Assembly: GCF_041296385.1 (NCBI RefSeq)
Contig: NW_027184062.1
Span: 935,001 to 999,000, forward strand
Length of the DNA stretch: 64,000 nt
From: Aphelocoma coerulescens
Lineage: Eukaryota > Chordata > Aves > Passeriformes > Corvidae
Direction: 5' to 3'
Shown: one piece after another, positions 32,901-47,358 of the stretch
How positions within the stretch are numbered: position 1 is the first letter of the stretch
Layout: each line of letters starts with the position of its first letter
Notes under the pieces: generated by a model
Database searches by the model: none
What the model was told of the DNA's origin: nothing
The model's input: only the letters and a program-made list of their open reading frames with translations
Made by a program: the position numbers and the translations under genes

Positions 32901-34956
32901 TGTGCAGAGAATGGATCAGGTTGGCGGCGATGAGGCACGTCGGGCCAGGAAGTCAGTCCGTAGTCCAGATTATAGGATGATGATCTTTACCATAAGAAGT
33001 GTTTGATCAGACCAAAAGAAAGCTGTAGTGCATGTTGCACAGAGAGATGTGCCGAGTAAGGTGTTGCCGAGTAAGTAATTCTCGATTCCCACTGAATTTT
33101 TGCTCGGATAGGATTCTGTCTTGTTTTCTGTGGTGTAAATGACATATATAGAGCAAAGAGTCTGGGCAAAAGCATCCAATTGACAAGGTGCAGTACAGGT
33201 AATGTTATAGCAGTATCAATTTGTCAAATTGAGAAAGGCAGTTAAGTTTATAGGACTTTATTTCCAGAGGTTTATGAGAATGTGGTGAAACTTGCTTTTT
33301 TCTTTTGCCTGTATGTGTAAGTAATGAGCTGTATATTATCTATGCATCTCAAAAGAAATTTCCAGTTAGCAGCAAGTTTAATGGATTACTTTGATATCAT
33401 TGCAGTGCTCCAAGCAGTGTCCCACTAATGTCACCCTTGAAAACTGGAATGTGAGGGACCAAGAGCTTGCTCATCTTCATGCCTCGGTCCCTTTATTGCA
33501 TGCATGGCAGTGCTGTTAAATTTGTTTCTTCCAGAATAAAAAAAAATAATAAAAAATTGGAGGATTGTTGGGGGTGTGTATTGGATTAACTTTTGTTCTG
33601 ATATTTCCTATTTATTGCTACTCTGTGGTCAATATCACCTCTCAAGTTTGAAGATCACCTATGAAATCTCTGTAATATGTTGGGAATTTCAAATATAGAA
33701 GTGTCAATATTTACAAAATATTGGGTTAACTAAAATCGAATGGGAAACCACAGCCAAAGCTTATGGTAATTACTTGGAGCAGTAACCAAGTTGTTTGGTT
33801 GGATGATTGTAGGAAGAAAAGTTACAAATGCTCCCTTGAGGAGGGCACAAGAGGCTGAGCAACTCCCAGACTGCCTTAGATCTGCCTAAGGAAAAGAATC
33901 CATGCCAGTGCTGTGGTGTCTAACCTTTATGGATTGTCAGCATTCCATTTATGGATGGAATGGAGTGGGGAGAGGGGAACTTGCAATACCTCTGGGAAGG
34001 GAGGATGCCTTCCCACCTGGGAAAGCTCTGTCACAAATGGCATTTCTGAGCTCAGGGCTCCATCTCTGCAGCATAAGGGTGGTTGCAAAGGAATGGGATT
34101 GCTCGGTTCCAGTTTCACTCTGACCGTGAGAATGTCAACAGGAGAATGTGCTGTTGCCTCGTGGTGGCAGCCAAACTATTTCCTGCTCTTCCTTAGCAGT
34201 CTGAGGTTCTGATCATGTGTTAACCGAGAGCTGCACTGCCTCAATTGGTTCTATTCAATAATGCAGAGCCTTCACTCAAGGTTAGAAGTGATGTGCAGTT
34301 GAAGATAAAACTGTAATAGCATCTTTTTTCTGCTTTATTTCCTACAAGATAAAGTCTCAATGTGTGTATCAAATCAAAAACTGGCTTTACTTTTAGATGA
34401 TGGATACAGATCTATGTTATGGCTACTGGACAGGTAATGAAACTATTTATTTTAAATTATACTATCCAAACTTTAAAAATATATTTTCCATTAAAAATGC
34501 AAAAAATTTTTGCCATCCGAGGTAATGTAAAATACGTGTTTTATCATCTTCCTGTATTATAAATCAAAACAACAAAAACTATCTAATAAGTATATGTTGC
34601 ACCAGCTACATCTCTATAAAGTAGCCTGGAAAGATTGGAGAATAAGTACAAGAATAAACCAAAGGAGAGGTCTTCTGAGTAGAGGAAGTGAAAACAGGAA
34701 ACAGATGAGTTCCGAAGGGAAAAATATTAAAGAGAGAAACAATTGCCAATGTTTCTGCAAAAATAAAAAAGGACAAAGATGTGTGGTTACATCTTGTAGC
34801 TAGACGATATTGAGAATTGTTTTGTATATATTAAAATACTAATCTGGACAGAGATGATGTGTAAGCCAGGTTATGAACTAGTAAGAGTTGTAAGAGTTGT
34901 GAGGCATAGTCATGATAAAAGTTGTGAGAATAAGCTTAAACAAACTCTGTGTCCAC
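32901..34956. other. AT-rich DNA without recognised gene
   Basis: Low-complexity A/T runs occur near 33536-33560 and 34435-34520. A small candidate exon (about 34400-34432, after TTTTAG and before GTAATG) is too short to trust. Confidence 0.4.
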
Positions 34957-34964
34957 TATAAAAG
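34957..34964 (+). promoter_or_regulatory. TATA box upstream of tandem array
   Basis: TATAAAAG, about 80 bases before the first recognisable array sequence. A start site near 34990 would put the first, intron-less unit (to the donor at 35779) in exon 1. A 47-codon frame opens at 35014 within it. This is positional inference; an LTR origin of the TATA box is also possible. Confidence 0.35.
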
Positions 34965-35036
34965 AGTTACAAAAGATATGATGTATTCATAGCTGGCATA
35001 GAGCAGTCAAGTTATGAAGCCTTTCTTGTTTAAGCA

Positions 35037-35779
35037 GGATATAGAAAAGAGAAGGCCTCCAGTAAGGCAATCCCACAAGCCAGAGGCAGAGCAGAGATTG
35101 TCCTGGAGCCACCAGTCCCCCAACCAAGGTTCCAAGAAGGATGTGGCAGTACCATAGGAGAAGACTTTTGGTGTGGTGCTGGAAAAATTGCTCCAGCAGC
35201 AAAGGAAGCTGTTCCCATCTGCCGGGCACTTAGAGCCATCAGCAATGGAGAAGAAGGATGAAGAAGAATTCCACACGTCAGATACTCCTGGCAGGAGACT
35301 TGACCATATCTGGTGCCTCTGTGAGAGGTGCAGGACTAGAGATGCAGGAAGCCCTTTGGACAAGACTCGCTGCTCCCTCAGAGCCGCAGCTCTCAGAAGA
35401 ACCGTCTCATTGCTGAGGATGCACCTGTCCAGGAAGAGCCTTGCAGAGGAATAGGAGTCCAGCTCATTGCAGTAAGGGAATGGCTGAGGGATGTTTCCCA
35501 GGAGCAACTTTGCTGGAGGTGCCAGTTCCAGTCTGTGACTCGCAGGATGCTGAAGCGCTGCCATAGGAGAAGGCCTTTGGCATGGTGCTAGAGAAGGTCC
35601 TTGAGCAGCAAAGGCAGATGGTTGCAGCTCCAGGGAATTCCAGGTCGTCAGCAGTGGAGGAGCAGGATGAGGAAGACGTCCACGCTTGGGCTACTTGTGG
35701 CAAGAGCCTCCATCCCTGCCCGAGCGTGGGTGAGAGTTGCCAGAGCGCAGACGGAGGAAGGCCTTTGGACAGATGCAAG
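35037..35779 (+). repeat. First, diverged array unit
   Basis: Two half-units without a preceding array-type acceptor. The first half (to about 35356) is clearly more diverged than all others, as expected for the edge of an array that is homogenised internally. The donor reads GATGCAAG instead of GGTGCAAG. Confidence 0.75.
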
Positions 35780-36149
35780 GTAAGAATGATGCATGGTCCC
35801 CAGTCGTGGTGTAAACAGAAACATCTCTTCGAAGCATCTCTAGCTTTTGAAATAGTTTCACATTCCGGTTTGAATTGCGTGAGCCTGGAAAGCCAATAGT
35901 CTAAATGTTCAGATGTCTGGTACCCAATAGTAGACATGAACTCAAGTCTCTCATAGAAACATCAGGCTTTTTCCTTAAGCCAAGTGCTGGGAGGGGAATT
36001 TCTTCTGCAAAACTGCTCTGCTTCTGCTGCTTGTTCCATTTTAGAAAGTTTCCTCCCTTGGCCCTGCCTTGATTGAATAGTCCTTTGTCTTCTAACTAGA
36101 AGCTCCAGGTTTTCTTCTTACAAGTTGTCTTTGTTTTCTTTGTCCACAG

Positions 36150-36574
36150 ACAGGAGTCCCTGCTCTCCCAGAGCCCTGTTGATCATCAGAACCTGCTTGT
36201 GGCTGAGGATGCAGATGGCCACGAAAGGCCTAGAAGTAAAATCGGCAGCAAGGTCGTGTGCAAGAAGATTTTCCCAGAGAAAAGCATCCTAGGAGCAGCA
36301 AGTGTCCTGGAGGTGCCAGTTGCCAGTATATGACTCCTAGGATGCTGTGGCGCTGCCAAAGGTGAAGAGGCTCAGAGAGCTGCCAGACATGATCCTCCAG
36401 CTGGAAAGGCAGATGTTTGGAGCTCCAGGGAATTCCCTGACGTCAGCAGTGGAGGAGCAGGATGAGGAAGATGTCCACGCTTGGGCTACTTGTGGCAAGA
36501 GTGTCCAAGGCTCCCAGTGCCTCCGTGAGAGCGGCAGGACTGGAGACGGAGGAAGGCCTTTGGACAGGTGCAAG
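36150..36574 (+). repeat. Short array exon 1 (425 bases)
   Basis: Contains one half-unit only. From GAGTCC (36154) to the CAG at 36567 it is 414 bases, exactly 138 codons in length. It is followed by a long block with a 3-base deletion (831 bases). Confidence 0.85.
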
Positions 36575-39500
36575 GTAAGAATGATGCATGGTCCCCAGTT
36601 GTGGTGAGTACAGAAACATTTCTTCGAAGCATCTCTAGCTTTTGAAATAGTTTGACATTCCGGTTTGAATTGCGTGAGCCTGGAAAGCCAGTAGTCTAAA
36701 TGTTCAGATGTCTGCTATCCAATAGTAGACATGAACTCAAGTCTCTCATAGAAACATCAGGCTTTTTCCTTAAGCCAAGTGCTGGGAGGGGAATTTCTTC
36801 TGCAAAACTACTGTGCTTCTGCTGCTTGTTCCATTTTAGAAAGTTTCCTCCCTTGGCCCTGCCTTGATTGAATAGTCCTTTCTCTTCTAACTAGAAGCTC
36901 CAGGTTTTAATCTTACAAGTTGTCTTTGTTTTCTTTGTCCACAGACAGGAGTTCCTGCTCTCCCAGAGCCATGTCGATCATCAGAAGCTGCTTGTGGCTG
37001 CGGATGCAGATGGCCACAAAAGGCCTAGAAGTAAAATCTGGAGCAAGGTCGTGTGCAAGATTTTCCCAGAGAAAAGCATCCTAGGAGCAGCAAGTGTCCT
37101 GGAGGTGCCAGTTGCCAGTATATGACTCCTAGGATGCTGTGGCGCAGCCAAAGGTGAAGAGGCTCAGAGAGCTGCCAGACACGATCCTCGAGCAGCAAAG
37201 GCAGGTGTTTGCAGCTCCAGGGAATTCCCTGCCGTCAGCAGTGGAGGAGCAGGATGAGGAAGATCTCGACGCTTGGGCTACTTGTGGCAAGAGTGTCCAA
37301 GGCTCCCAGTGCCTCCGTGGGAGCTGCGGGACTGGAGGCGGAGGAAGGCCTTTGGGCAGGACTGGCTGCTCCCTCAGAGCCGCGGCTCTCAGCAGAACCG
37401 TCTCATTGCTGAGGATGCACCTGTCCAGGAAGAGCATTGCAGAGGAGTAGGAGTCCAGCTCATTGCAGTAAGGGAATGGCTGAGGGATGTTTCCCAGGAG
37501 CAACTTTGCTGAAGGTGCCAGTTCCAGTCCGTGACTTGCAGGATGCTGCAGCACTGCCATAGGAGAAGGCGTTTGGCATGATGCTAGAGAAGATCCTTGA
37601 GCAGCAAATGCAAGTGTTTGCAGCTCCAGGGAATTCCTAGATGTCAGCAGTGGAAGATCAGGATGAGGAAGATGTCCACGCTTGGGCTACTTGTGGCAAG
37701 AGCCTCCATCCCTGCCCGAGCTTGGGTGAGAGTTGCCAGAGCGCAGACGGAGGAAGGCCTTTGGACAGGTGCAAGGTAAGAATGATGCATGGTCGGCAGT
37801 CGTGGTGTAAACAGAAACATTTCTTGCAATCATCCCTACTGTTAGAGTAGTTTCACTTTCCGGTTTGAATAGCGTGAGCCTGGAAAGCCAATAGTCTAAG
37901 TGTTCAGATGTCTGGTACCCTATAGTAGACATGAACTCATGTCTCTCATAGAAACATCAGGCTTTTTCCTTAAGCCAAGTGCTGGGAGGGGAATTTCTTC
38001 TGCAAAACTACTGTGCTTCTGCTGCTTGTTCCATTTTAGAAAGTTTCCTCCTTTGGCCCTGCCTTGATTGAATAGTCCTTTTTCTTCTAACTAGAAGCTC
38101 CAGGTTTTCTTCTTACAAGTTGTCTTTGTTTTCTTTGTCCACAGACAGGAGTCCCTGCTCTCCCAGAGCCATGTCGATCATCAGAAGCTTCTTGTGGCTG
38201 AGAATGCAGATGGCCACGAAAGGCCTAGGAGTAAAAACTGGAGCAAGGACGTGTGCAAGAAGATTTTCCTAGAGGAAAGCATCCTAGGAGCAGCAAGTGT
38301 CCTGGAGGTGCCAGTTGCCAGTATATGACTCCTAGGATGCTGTGGCGCTGCCAAAGGCAAAGAGGCTCAGAGATCTGCCAGACACGATCCTCCAGCAGGA
38401 AAGGCAGATGTTGGGAGCACCAGGGAATTCCCTGACGTCAGCAGTGGAGGAGCAGGATGAGGAAGATGTCCACGCTTGGGCTACTTGTGGCAAGAGTGTC
38501 CAAGGCTCCCAGTGCCTCCGTGGGAGCTGCAGGACTGGTGACGGAGGACAACCATTGGGCAGGACTGGCTGCTCCCTCAGAGCCGCGGCTCTCAGCAGAA
38601 CCGTCTCATTGCTGAGGATGCACCTGTCCAGGAAGAGCATTGCAGAGGAGTAGGAGTCCAGCTCATTGCAGTAAGGGAATGGCTGAGGGATGTTTCCCAG
38701 GAGCAACTTTGCTGGAGGTGCCAGTTCCAGTCCGTGACTTGCAGGATGCTGCAGCACTGCCATAGGAGAAGGGGTTTTGCATGGTGCTAGAGAAGATCCT
38801 CGAGCAGCAAAGGCAGGTGTTTGCAGCTCCAGGGAATACCCTGACGTCAGCAGTGGAGTAGCAGGATGAGGAAGATGTCCACGCTTGGGCTACTTGTGGC
38901 AAGAGCCTCCATCCCTGCCCTTGCCTGGGTGAGAGTTGCCGGAGCGCAGATGGAGGAAGGCCTTTGGACAGGTGCAAGGTAAGAATGATGCATGGTCGGC
39001 AGTCGTGGTGTAAACAGAAACATTTCTTGCAATCATCCTTACTGTTAGAGTAGTTTCACTTTCAGGTTTGAATAGCGTGAGCCTGGAAAGCCAATAGTCT
39101 AAATGTTCAGATGTCTGGTACCCAGTAGTAGACATGAACTCAAGTCTCTCATAGAAACATGAGGTTTTTTCCTTAAGCCAAGTGCTGGGAAGGGAATTTC
39201 TTCTGCAAAACTACTGTGCTTCTGCTGCTTGTTCCATTTTAGAAAGTTTCCTCCCTTGGCCCTGCCTTGATTGAATAGTCCTTTGTCTTCTATCTAGAAG
39301 CTCCAGGTTTTCTTCTTACAAGTTGTCTTTGTTTTCTTTGTCCACAGACAGGAGTCCCTGCTCTCCCAGAGCCATGTCGATCATCAGAAGCTGCTTGTGG
39401 CTGCGGATGCAGATGGCCACGAAAGGCCTAGAAGTAAAAACTGGAGCAATGTCGTGTCCAAGAAGATTTTCCCAGAGAAAAGCATCCTAGGAGCAGCAAG

Positions 39501-42500
39501 TGTCCTGTAGCTGCCAGTTTCCAGTATATGACTCTCAGGATGCTGTGGCGCTGCCAAAGGCGAAGAGGCTCAGAGAGCTGCCAGACACGATCCTCGAGCA
39601 GGAAAGGCCGATTTTAGGAGCTCCAGGGAATTCCCTGCCGTCAGCAGTGGAGGAGCAGGATGAGGAAGATGTCCACGCTTGGGCTACTTGTGGCAAGAGT
39701 GTCCAAGGCTCCCAGTGCCTCCGTGGGAGCTGCAGGAGTGGAGTCAGAGGAAGGCCTTTTGACAGGACTGGCTGCTCCCTCAGAGCCATGGCTCTCAGCA
39801 GAACCGTCTCATTGCTGAGGATGCACCTGTCCAGGAAGAGCCTTGCAGAGGAGTAGGAGTCCAGCTCATTGCAGTAAGGGAATGGCTGAATGATGTTTCC
39901 CAGGAGCAACTATGCTGAAGGTGCCAGTTCCAGTCCATGGCTCGCAGGATGCTGCAGCACTGCCATAGGAGAAGGGGTTTGGCATGGTGCTAGAGAAGGT
40001 CCTCGAGCAGCAAAGGCAGGTGTTTGCAGCTCCAGGGAATACCCTGATGTCAGCAGTGGAGTAGCAGGATGAGGAAGATGTCCACGCTTGGGCTACTTGT
40101 GGCAAGAGCCTCCATCCTTGCCCTTGCCTGGGTGAGAGTTGCCGGAGCGCAGACGGAGGAAGGCCTTTGGACAGGTGCAAGGTAAGAATGATGCATGGTC
40201 GGCAGTCGTGGTGTAAACAGAAACATTTCTTGCAATCATCCCTACTGTTAGAGTCGTTTCACTTTCCGGTTTGAATAGCGTGAGCCTGGAAAGCCAATAG
40301 TCCAAATGTTCAGATGTCTTGTACCCAATAGTAGACATGAACTCAAGTCTCTCATAGAAACATCAGGCGTTTTCCTTAAGCCAAGTGCTGGGAGGGGAAT
40401 TTCTTCTGCAAAACTGCTCTGCTTCTGCTGCTTGTTCCATTTTAGAAAGTTTCCTGCTTTGGCCCTGCCTTGATTGAATAGTCCTTTTTCTTCTAACTAG
40501 AAGCTCCAGGTTTTCTTCTTACAAGTTGTCTTTGTTTTCTTTGTCCACAGACAGGAGTCCCTGCTCTCCCAGAGCCATGTCGATCATCAGAAGCTTCTTG
40601 TGGCTGAGAATGCAGATGGCCACGAAAGGCCTAGGAGTAAAAACTGGAGCAAGGACGTGTGCAAGAAGATTTTCCTAGAGGAAAGCATCCTAGGAGCAGC
40701 AAGTGTCCTGGAGGTGCCAGTTGCCAGTATATGACTCCTAGGATGCTGTGGCGCTGCCAAAGGCAAAGAGGCTCAGAGATCTGCCAGACACGATCCTCCA
40801 GCAGGAAAGGCAGATGTTGGGAGCACCAGGGAATTCCCTGACGTCAGCAGTGGAGGAGCAGGATGAGGAAGATGTCCACGCTTGGGCTACTTGTGGCAAG
40901 AGTGTCCAAGGCTCCCAGTGCCTCCGTGGGAGCTGCAGGACTGGTGACAGAGGACAACCATTGGGCAGGACTGGCTGCTCCCTCAGAGCCGCGGCTCTCA
41001 GCAGAACCGTCTCATTGCTGAGGATGCACCTGTCCAGGAAGAGCATTGCAGAGGAGTAGGAGTCCAGCTCATTGCAGTAAGGGAATGGCTGAGGGATGTT
41101 TCCCAGGAGCAACTTTGCTGAAGGTGCCAGTTCCAGTCCGTGGCTCGCAGGATGCTGCAGCACTGCCATAGGAGAAGGGGTTTGGCATGGTGCTAGAGAA
41201 GGTCCTCGAGCAGCAAAGGCAGGTGTTTGCAGCTCCAGGGAATACCCTGACGTCAGCAGTGGAGTAGCAGGATGAGGAAGATGTCCACGCTTGGGCTACT
41301 TGTGGCAAGAGCCTCCATCCTTGCCCTTGCCTGGGTGAGAGTTGCCGGAGCGCAGACGGAGGAAGGCCTTTGGACAGGTGCAAGGTAAGAATGATGCATG
41401 GTCGGCAGTCGTGGTGTAAACAGAAACATTTCTTGCAATCATCCCTACTGTTAGAGTAGTTTCACTTTCCGGTTTGAATAGCGTGAGCCTGGAAAGCCAA
41501 TAGTCCAAATGTTCAGATGTCTGGTACCCAGTAGTAGACATGAACTCAAGTCTCTCATAGAAACATCAGGCGTTTTCCTTAAGCCAAGTGCTGGGAGGGG
41601 AATTTCTTCTGCAATACTGCTGTGCTTCTGCTGCTTGTTCCATTTTAGAAAGTTTCCTCCCTTGGCTCTGCCTTGATTGAATAGTCCTTTCTCTTCTAAC
41701 TAGAAGCTCCAGGTTTTCTTCTTACAAGTTGTCTTTGTTTTCTTTGTCCACAGACAGGAGTCCCTGCTCTCCCAGAGCCATGTCGATCATCAGAAGCTGC
41801 TTGTGGCTGAGGATGCAGATGGCCACAAAAGGCCTAGAAGTAAAATCGGCAGCAAGGTCGTGTGCAAGAAGATTTTCCCAGAGAAAAGCATCCTAGGAGC
41901 AGCAAGTGTCCTGGAGGTGCCAGTTGCCAGTATATGACTCCTAGGATGCTGTTGCGCTTCCAAAGTGTAAGAGGCTCAGAGAGCTGCCAGACACGATCCT
42001 CGAGCAGGAAAGGCAGATGTTGGGAGCTCCAGGGAATTCCCTGATGTCAGCAGTGGAGGAGCAGGATGAGGAAGATCTCGACGCTTGGGCTACTTGTGGC
42101 AAGAGTGTCCAAGGCTCCCAGTGCCTCCGTGGGAGCTGCAGGACTGGTGACGGAGGAAGGCCTTTGGGCAGGACTGGCTGCTCCCTCAGAGCCGTGGCTC
42201 TCAGCAGAACCGTCTCATTGCTGAGGATGCACCTATCCAGGAAGAGCCTTGCAAAGGTGTAGGAGTCCAGCTCATTGCAGTAAGGGCATGGCTGAAGGAT
42301 GTTTCCCAGGAGCAACTATGCTGAAGGTGCCAGTTCCAGTCCATGGCTCGCAGGATGCTGCAGCACTGCCATAGGAGAAGACATTTGGCATGGTGCTAGA
42401 GAAGATCCTCGAGCAGCAAAGGCAGGTGTTTGCAGCTCCAGGGAATTCCTAGATGTCAGCAGTGGAAGATCAGGATGAGGAATATCTCCAGGCTTGGGCT

Positions 42501-42956
42501 ACTTGTGGCAAGAGCCTCCATCCCTGCCCGAGCTTGGGTGAGAGTTGCCAGAGCGCAGACGGAGGAAGGCCTTTGGACAGGTGCAAGGTAAGAATGATGC
42601 ATGGTCGGCAGTCGTGGTGTAAACAGAAACATTTCTTGCAATCATCCCTACTGTTAGAGTAGTTTCACTTTCCGGTTTGAATAGCGTGAGCCTGGAAAGC
42701 CAATAGTCTAAATGTTCAGATGTCTGGTACCCAGTAGTAGACATGAACTCAAGTCTCTCATAGAAACATCAGGCTTTTTCCTTAAGCCAAGTGCTGGGAG
42801 GGGAATTTCTTCTGCAAAACTGCTCTGCTTCTGCTGCTTGTTCCATTTTAGAAAGTTTCCTGCTTTGGCCCTGCCTTGATTGAATAGTCCTTTGTCTTCT
42901 AACTAGAAGCTCCAGGTTTTCTTCTTACAAGTTGTCTTTGTTTTCTTTGTCCACAG

Positions 42957-43381
42957 ACAGGAGTCCCTGCTCTCCCAGAGCCCTGTTGATCATCAGAACC
43001 TGCTTGTGGCTGAGGATGCAGATGGCCACGAAAGGCCTAGAAGTAAAATCGGCAGCAAGGTCGTGTGCAAGAAGATTTTCCCAGAGAAAAGCATCCTAGG
43101 AGCAGCAAGTGTCCTGGAGGTGCCAGTTGCCAGTATATGACTCCTAGGATGCTGTGGCGCTGCCAAAGGTGAAGAGGCTCAGAGAGCTGCCAGACATGAT
43201 CCTCCAGCTGGAAAGGCAGATGTTTGGAGCTCCAGGGAATTCCCTGACGTCAGCAGTGGAGGAGCAGGATGAGGAAGATGTCCACGCTTGGGCTACTTGT
43301 GGCAAGAGTGTCCAAGGCTCCCAGTGCCTCCGTGAGAGCGGCAGGACTGGAGACGGAGGAAGGCCTTTGGACAGGTGCAAG
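42957..43381 (+). repeat. Short array exon 2 (425 bases)
   Basis: Same length and breakpoints as the short exon at 36150-36574. It is followed by an 833-base long block. Confidence 0.85.
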
Positions 43382-46300
43382 GTAAGAATGATGCATGGTC
43401 CCCAGTTGTGGTGAGTACAGAAACATTTCTTCGAAGCATCTCTAGCTTTTGAAATAGTTTGACATTCTGGTTTGAATTGCGTGAGCCTGGAAAGCCAGTA
43501 GTCTAAATGTTCAGATGTCTGCTATCCAATAGTAGACATGAACTCAAGTCTCTCATAGAAACATCATGCTTTTTCCTTAAGCCAAGTGCTGGGAGGGGAA
43601 TTTCTTCTGCAAAACTGCTGTGCTTCTGCTGCTTGTTCCATTTTAGAAAGTTTCCTCCCTTGGCCCTGCCTTGATTGAATAGTCCTTTCTCTTCTAACTA
43701 GAAGCTCCAGGTTTTAATCTTACAAGTTGTCTTTGTTTTCTTTGTCCACAGACAGGAGTCCCTGCTCTCCCAGAGCCATGTCGATCATCAGAAGCTTCTT
43801 GTGGCTGAGAATGCAGATGGCCGCGAAAGGCCTAGGAGTAAAAACTGGAGCAAGGACGTGTGCAAGAAGATTTTCCTAGAGGAAAGCATCCTAGGAGCAG
43901 CAAGTGTCCTGGAGGTGCCAGTTGCCAGTATATGACTCCTAGGATGCTGTGGCGCTGCCAAAGGCAAAGAGGCTCAGAGATCTGCCAGACACGATCCTCC
44001 AGCAGGAAAGGCAGATGTTGGGAGCACCAGGGAATTCCCTGACGTCAGCAGTGGAGGAGCAGGATGAGGAAGATGTCCACGCTTGGGCTACTTGTGGCAA
44101 GAGTGTCCAAGGCTCCCAGTGCCTCCGTGGGAGCTGCAGGACTGGTGACAGAGGACAACCATTGGGCAGGACTGGCTGCTCCCTCAGAGCTGTGGCTCTC
44201 AGCAGAACCGTCTCATTGCTGAGGATGCACCTGTCCAGGAAGAGCATTGCAGAGGAGTAGGAGTCCAGCTCATTGCAGTAAGGGAATGGCTGAGGGATGT
44301 TTCCCAGGAGCAACTTTGCTGGAGGTGCCAGTTCCAGTCCATGGCTCGCAGGATGCTGCAGCACTGCCATAGGAGAAGGGGTTTTGCATGGTGCTAGAGA
44401 AGATCCTCGAGCAGCAAAGGCAGGTGTTTGCAGCTCCAGGGAATACCCTGACGTCAGCAAGGAGTAGCAGGATGAGGAAGATGTCCACGCTGGGGCTACT
44501 TGTGGCAAGAGCCTCCATCCCTGCCCTTGCCTGAGTGAGAGTTGCTGGAGCGCAGATGGAGGAAGGCCTTTGGACAGGTGCAAGGTAAGAATGATGCATG
44601 GTCGGCAGTCGTGGTGTAAACAGAAACATTTCTTGCAATCATCCTTACTGTTAGAGTAGTTTCACTTTCCGGTTTGAATAGCGTGAGCCTGGAAAGCCAA
44701 TAGTCTAAATGTTCAGATGTCTGGTACCCAGTAGTAGACATGAACTCAAGTCTCTCATAGAAACATGAGGTTTTTTCCTTAAGCCAAGTGCTGGGAAGGG
44801 AATTTCTTCTGCAAAACTACTGTGCTTCTGCTGCTTGTTCCATTTTAGAAAGTTTCCTCCCTTGGCCCTGCCTTGATTGAATAGTCCTTTGTCTTCTATC
44901 TAGAAGCTCCAGGTATTCTTCTTACAAGTTGTCTTTGTTTTCTTTGTCCACAGACAGGAGTCCCTGCTCTCCCAGAGCCATGTCGATCATCAGAAGCTGC
45001 TTGTGGCTGCGGATGCAGATGGCCACGAAAGGCCTAGAAGTAAAAACTGGAGCAATGTCGTGTCCAAGAAGATTTTCCCAGAGAAAAGCATCCTAGGAGC
45101 AGCAAGTGTCCTGTAGCTGCCAGTTTCCAGTATATGACTCTCAGGATGCTGTGGCGCTGCCAACGGCGAAGAGGCTCAGAGAGCTGCCAGACACGATCCT
45201 CGAGCAGGAAAGGCAGATTTTAGGAGCTCCAGGGAATTCCCTGCCGTCAGCAGTGGAGGAGCAGGATGAGGAAGATGTCCACGCTTGGGCTACTTGTGGC
45301 AAGAGTGTCCAAGGCTCCCAGTGCCTCCGTGGGAGCTGCAGGAGTGGAGTCAGAGGAAGGCCTTTTGACAGGACTGGCTGCTCCCTCAGAGCCATGGCTC
45401 TCAGCAGAACCGTCTCATTGCTGAGGATGCACCTGTCCAGGAAGAGCCTTGCAGAGGAGTAGGAGTCCAGCTCATTGCAGTAAGGGAATGGCTGAAGGAT
45501 GTTTCCCAGGAGCAACTATGCTGAAGGTGCCAGTTCCAGTCCATGGCTTGCAGGATGCTGCAGCACTGCCATAGGAGAAGGGGTTTGGCATGGTGCTAGA
45601 GAAGGTCCTCGAGCCGCAAAGGCAGGTGTTTGCAGCTCCAGGGAATACCCTGACGTCAGCAGTGGAGTAGCAGGATGAGGAAGATGTCCACGCTTGGGCT
45701 ACTTGTGGCAAGAGCCTCCATCCTTGCCCTTGCCTGGGTGAGAGTTGCCGGAGCGCAGACGGAGGAAGGCCTTTGGACAGGTGCAAGGTAAGAATGATGC
45801 ATGGTCGGCAGTCGTGGTGTAAACAGAAACATTTCTTGCAATCATCCCTACTGTTAGAGTAGTTTCACTTTCCAGTTTGAATAGCGTGAGCCTGGAAAGC
45901 CAATAGTCCAAATGTTCAGATGTCTGGTACCCAGTAGTAGACATGAACTCAAGTCTCTCATAGAAACATCAGGCGTTTTCCTTAAGCCAAGTGCTGGGAG
46001 GGGAATTTCTTCTGCAATACTGCTGTGCTTCTGCTGCTTGTTCCATTTTAGAAAGTTTCCTCCCTTGGCTCTGCCTTGATTGAATAGTCCTTTCTCTTCT
46101 AACTAGAAGCTCCAGGTTTTCTTCTTACAAGTTGTCTTTGTTTTCTTTGTCCACAGACAGGAGTCCCTGCTCTCCCAGAGCCATGTCGATCATCAGAAGC
46201 TGCTTGTGGCTGAGGATGCAGATGGCCACAAAAGGCCTAGAAGTAAAATCTGCAGCAAGGTTGTGTGCAAGAAGATTTTCCCAGAGAAAAGCATCCTAGG

Positions 46301-47358
46301 AGCAGCAAGTGTCCTGGAGGTGCCAGTTGCCAGTATATGACTCCTAGGATGCTGTTGCGCTTCCAAAGTGTAAGAGGCTCAGAGAGCTGCCAGACACGAT
46401 CCTCGAGCAGGAAAGGCAGATGTTGGGAGCTCCAGGGAATTCCCTGATGTCAGCAGTGGAGGAGCAGGATGAGGAAGATCTCGACGCTTGGGCTACTTGT
46501 GGCAAGAGTGTCCAAGGCTCCCAGTGCCTCCGTGGGAGCTGCAGGACTGGTGACGGAGGAAGGCCTTTGGGCAGGACTGGCTGCTCCCTCAGAGCCGTGG
46601 CTCTCAGCAGAACCGTCTCATTGCTGAGGATGCACCTATCCAGGAAGAGCCTTGCAAAGGTGTAGGAGTCCAGCTCATTGCAGTAAGGGCATGGCTGAAG
46701 GATGTTTCCCAGGAGCAACTATGCTGAAGGTGCCAGTTCCAGTCCATGGCTCGCAGGATGCTGCAGCACTGCCATAGGAGAAGGCATTTGGCATGGTGCT
46801 AGAGAAGATCCTCGAGCAGCAAAGGCAGGTGTTTGCAGCTCCAGGGAATTCCTAGATGTCAGCAGTGGAAGATCAGGATGAGGAATATCTCCAGGCTTGG
46901 GCTACTTGTGGCAAGAGCCTCCATCCCTGCCCGAGCTTGGGTGAGAGTTGCCAGAGCGCAGACGGAGGAAGGCCTTTGGACAGGTGCAAGGTAAGAATGA
47001 TGCATGGTCGGCAGTCGTGGTGTAAACAGAAACATTTCTTGCAATCATCCCTACTGTTAGAGTAGTTTCACTTTCCGGTTTGAATAGCGTGAGCCTGGAA
47101 AGCCAATAGTCTAAATGTTCAGATGTCTGGTACCCAGTAGTAGACATGAACTCAAGTCTCTCATAGAAACATCAGGCTTTTTCCTTAAGCCAAATGCTGG
47201 GAGGGGAATTTCTTCTGCAAAACGCTCTGCTTCTGCTGCTTGTTCCATTTTAGAAAGTTTCCTGCTTTGGCCCTGCCTTGATTGAATAGTCCTTTGTCTT
47301 CTAACTAGAAGCTCCAGGTTTTCTTCTTACAAGTTGTCTTTGTTTTCTTTGTCCACAG

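Noticed and set aside
43939..44583. 214-codon open frame on the minus strand in some array units (also 53939-54583 and 63151-63795)
   Set aside because: It lies antisense to the consistent plus-strand splice signals. It exists only where a one-base deletion joins two shorter antisense frames; other units break it.
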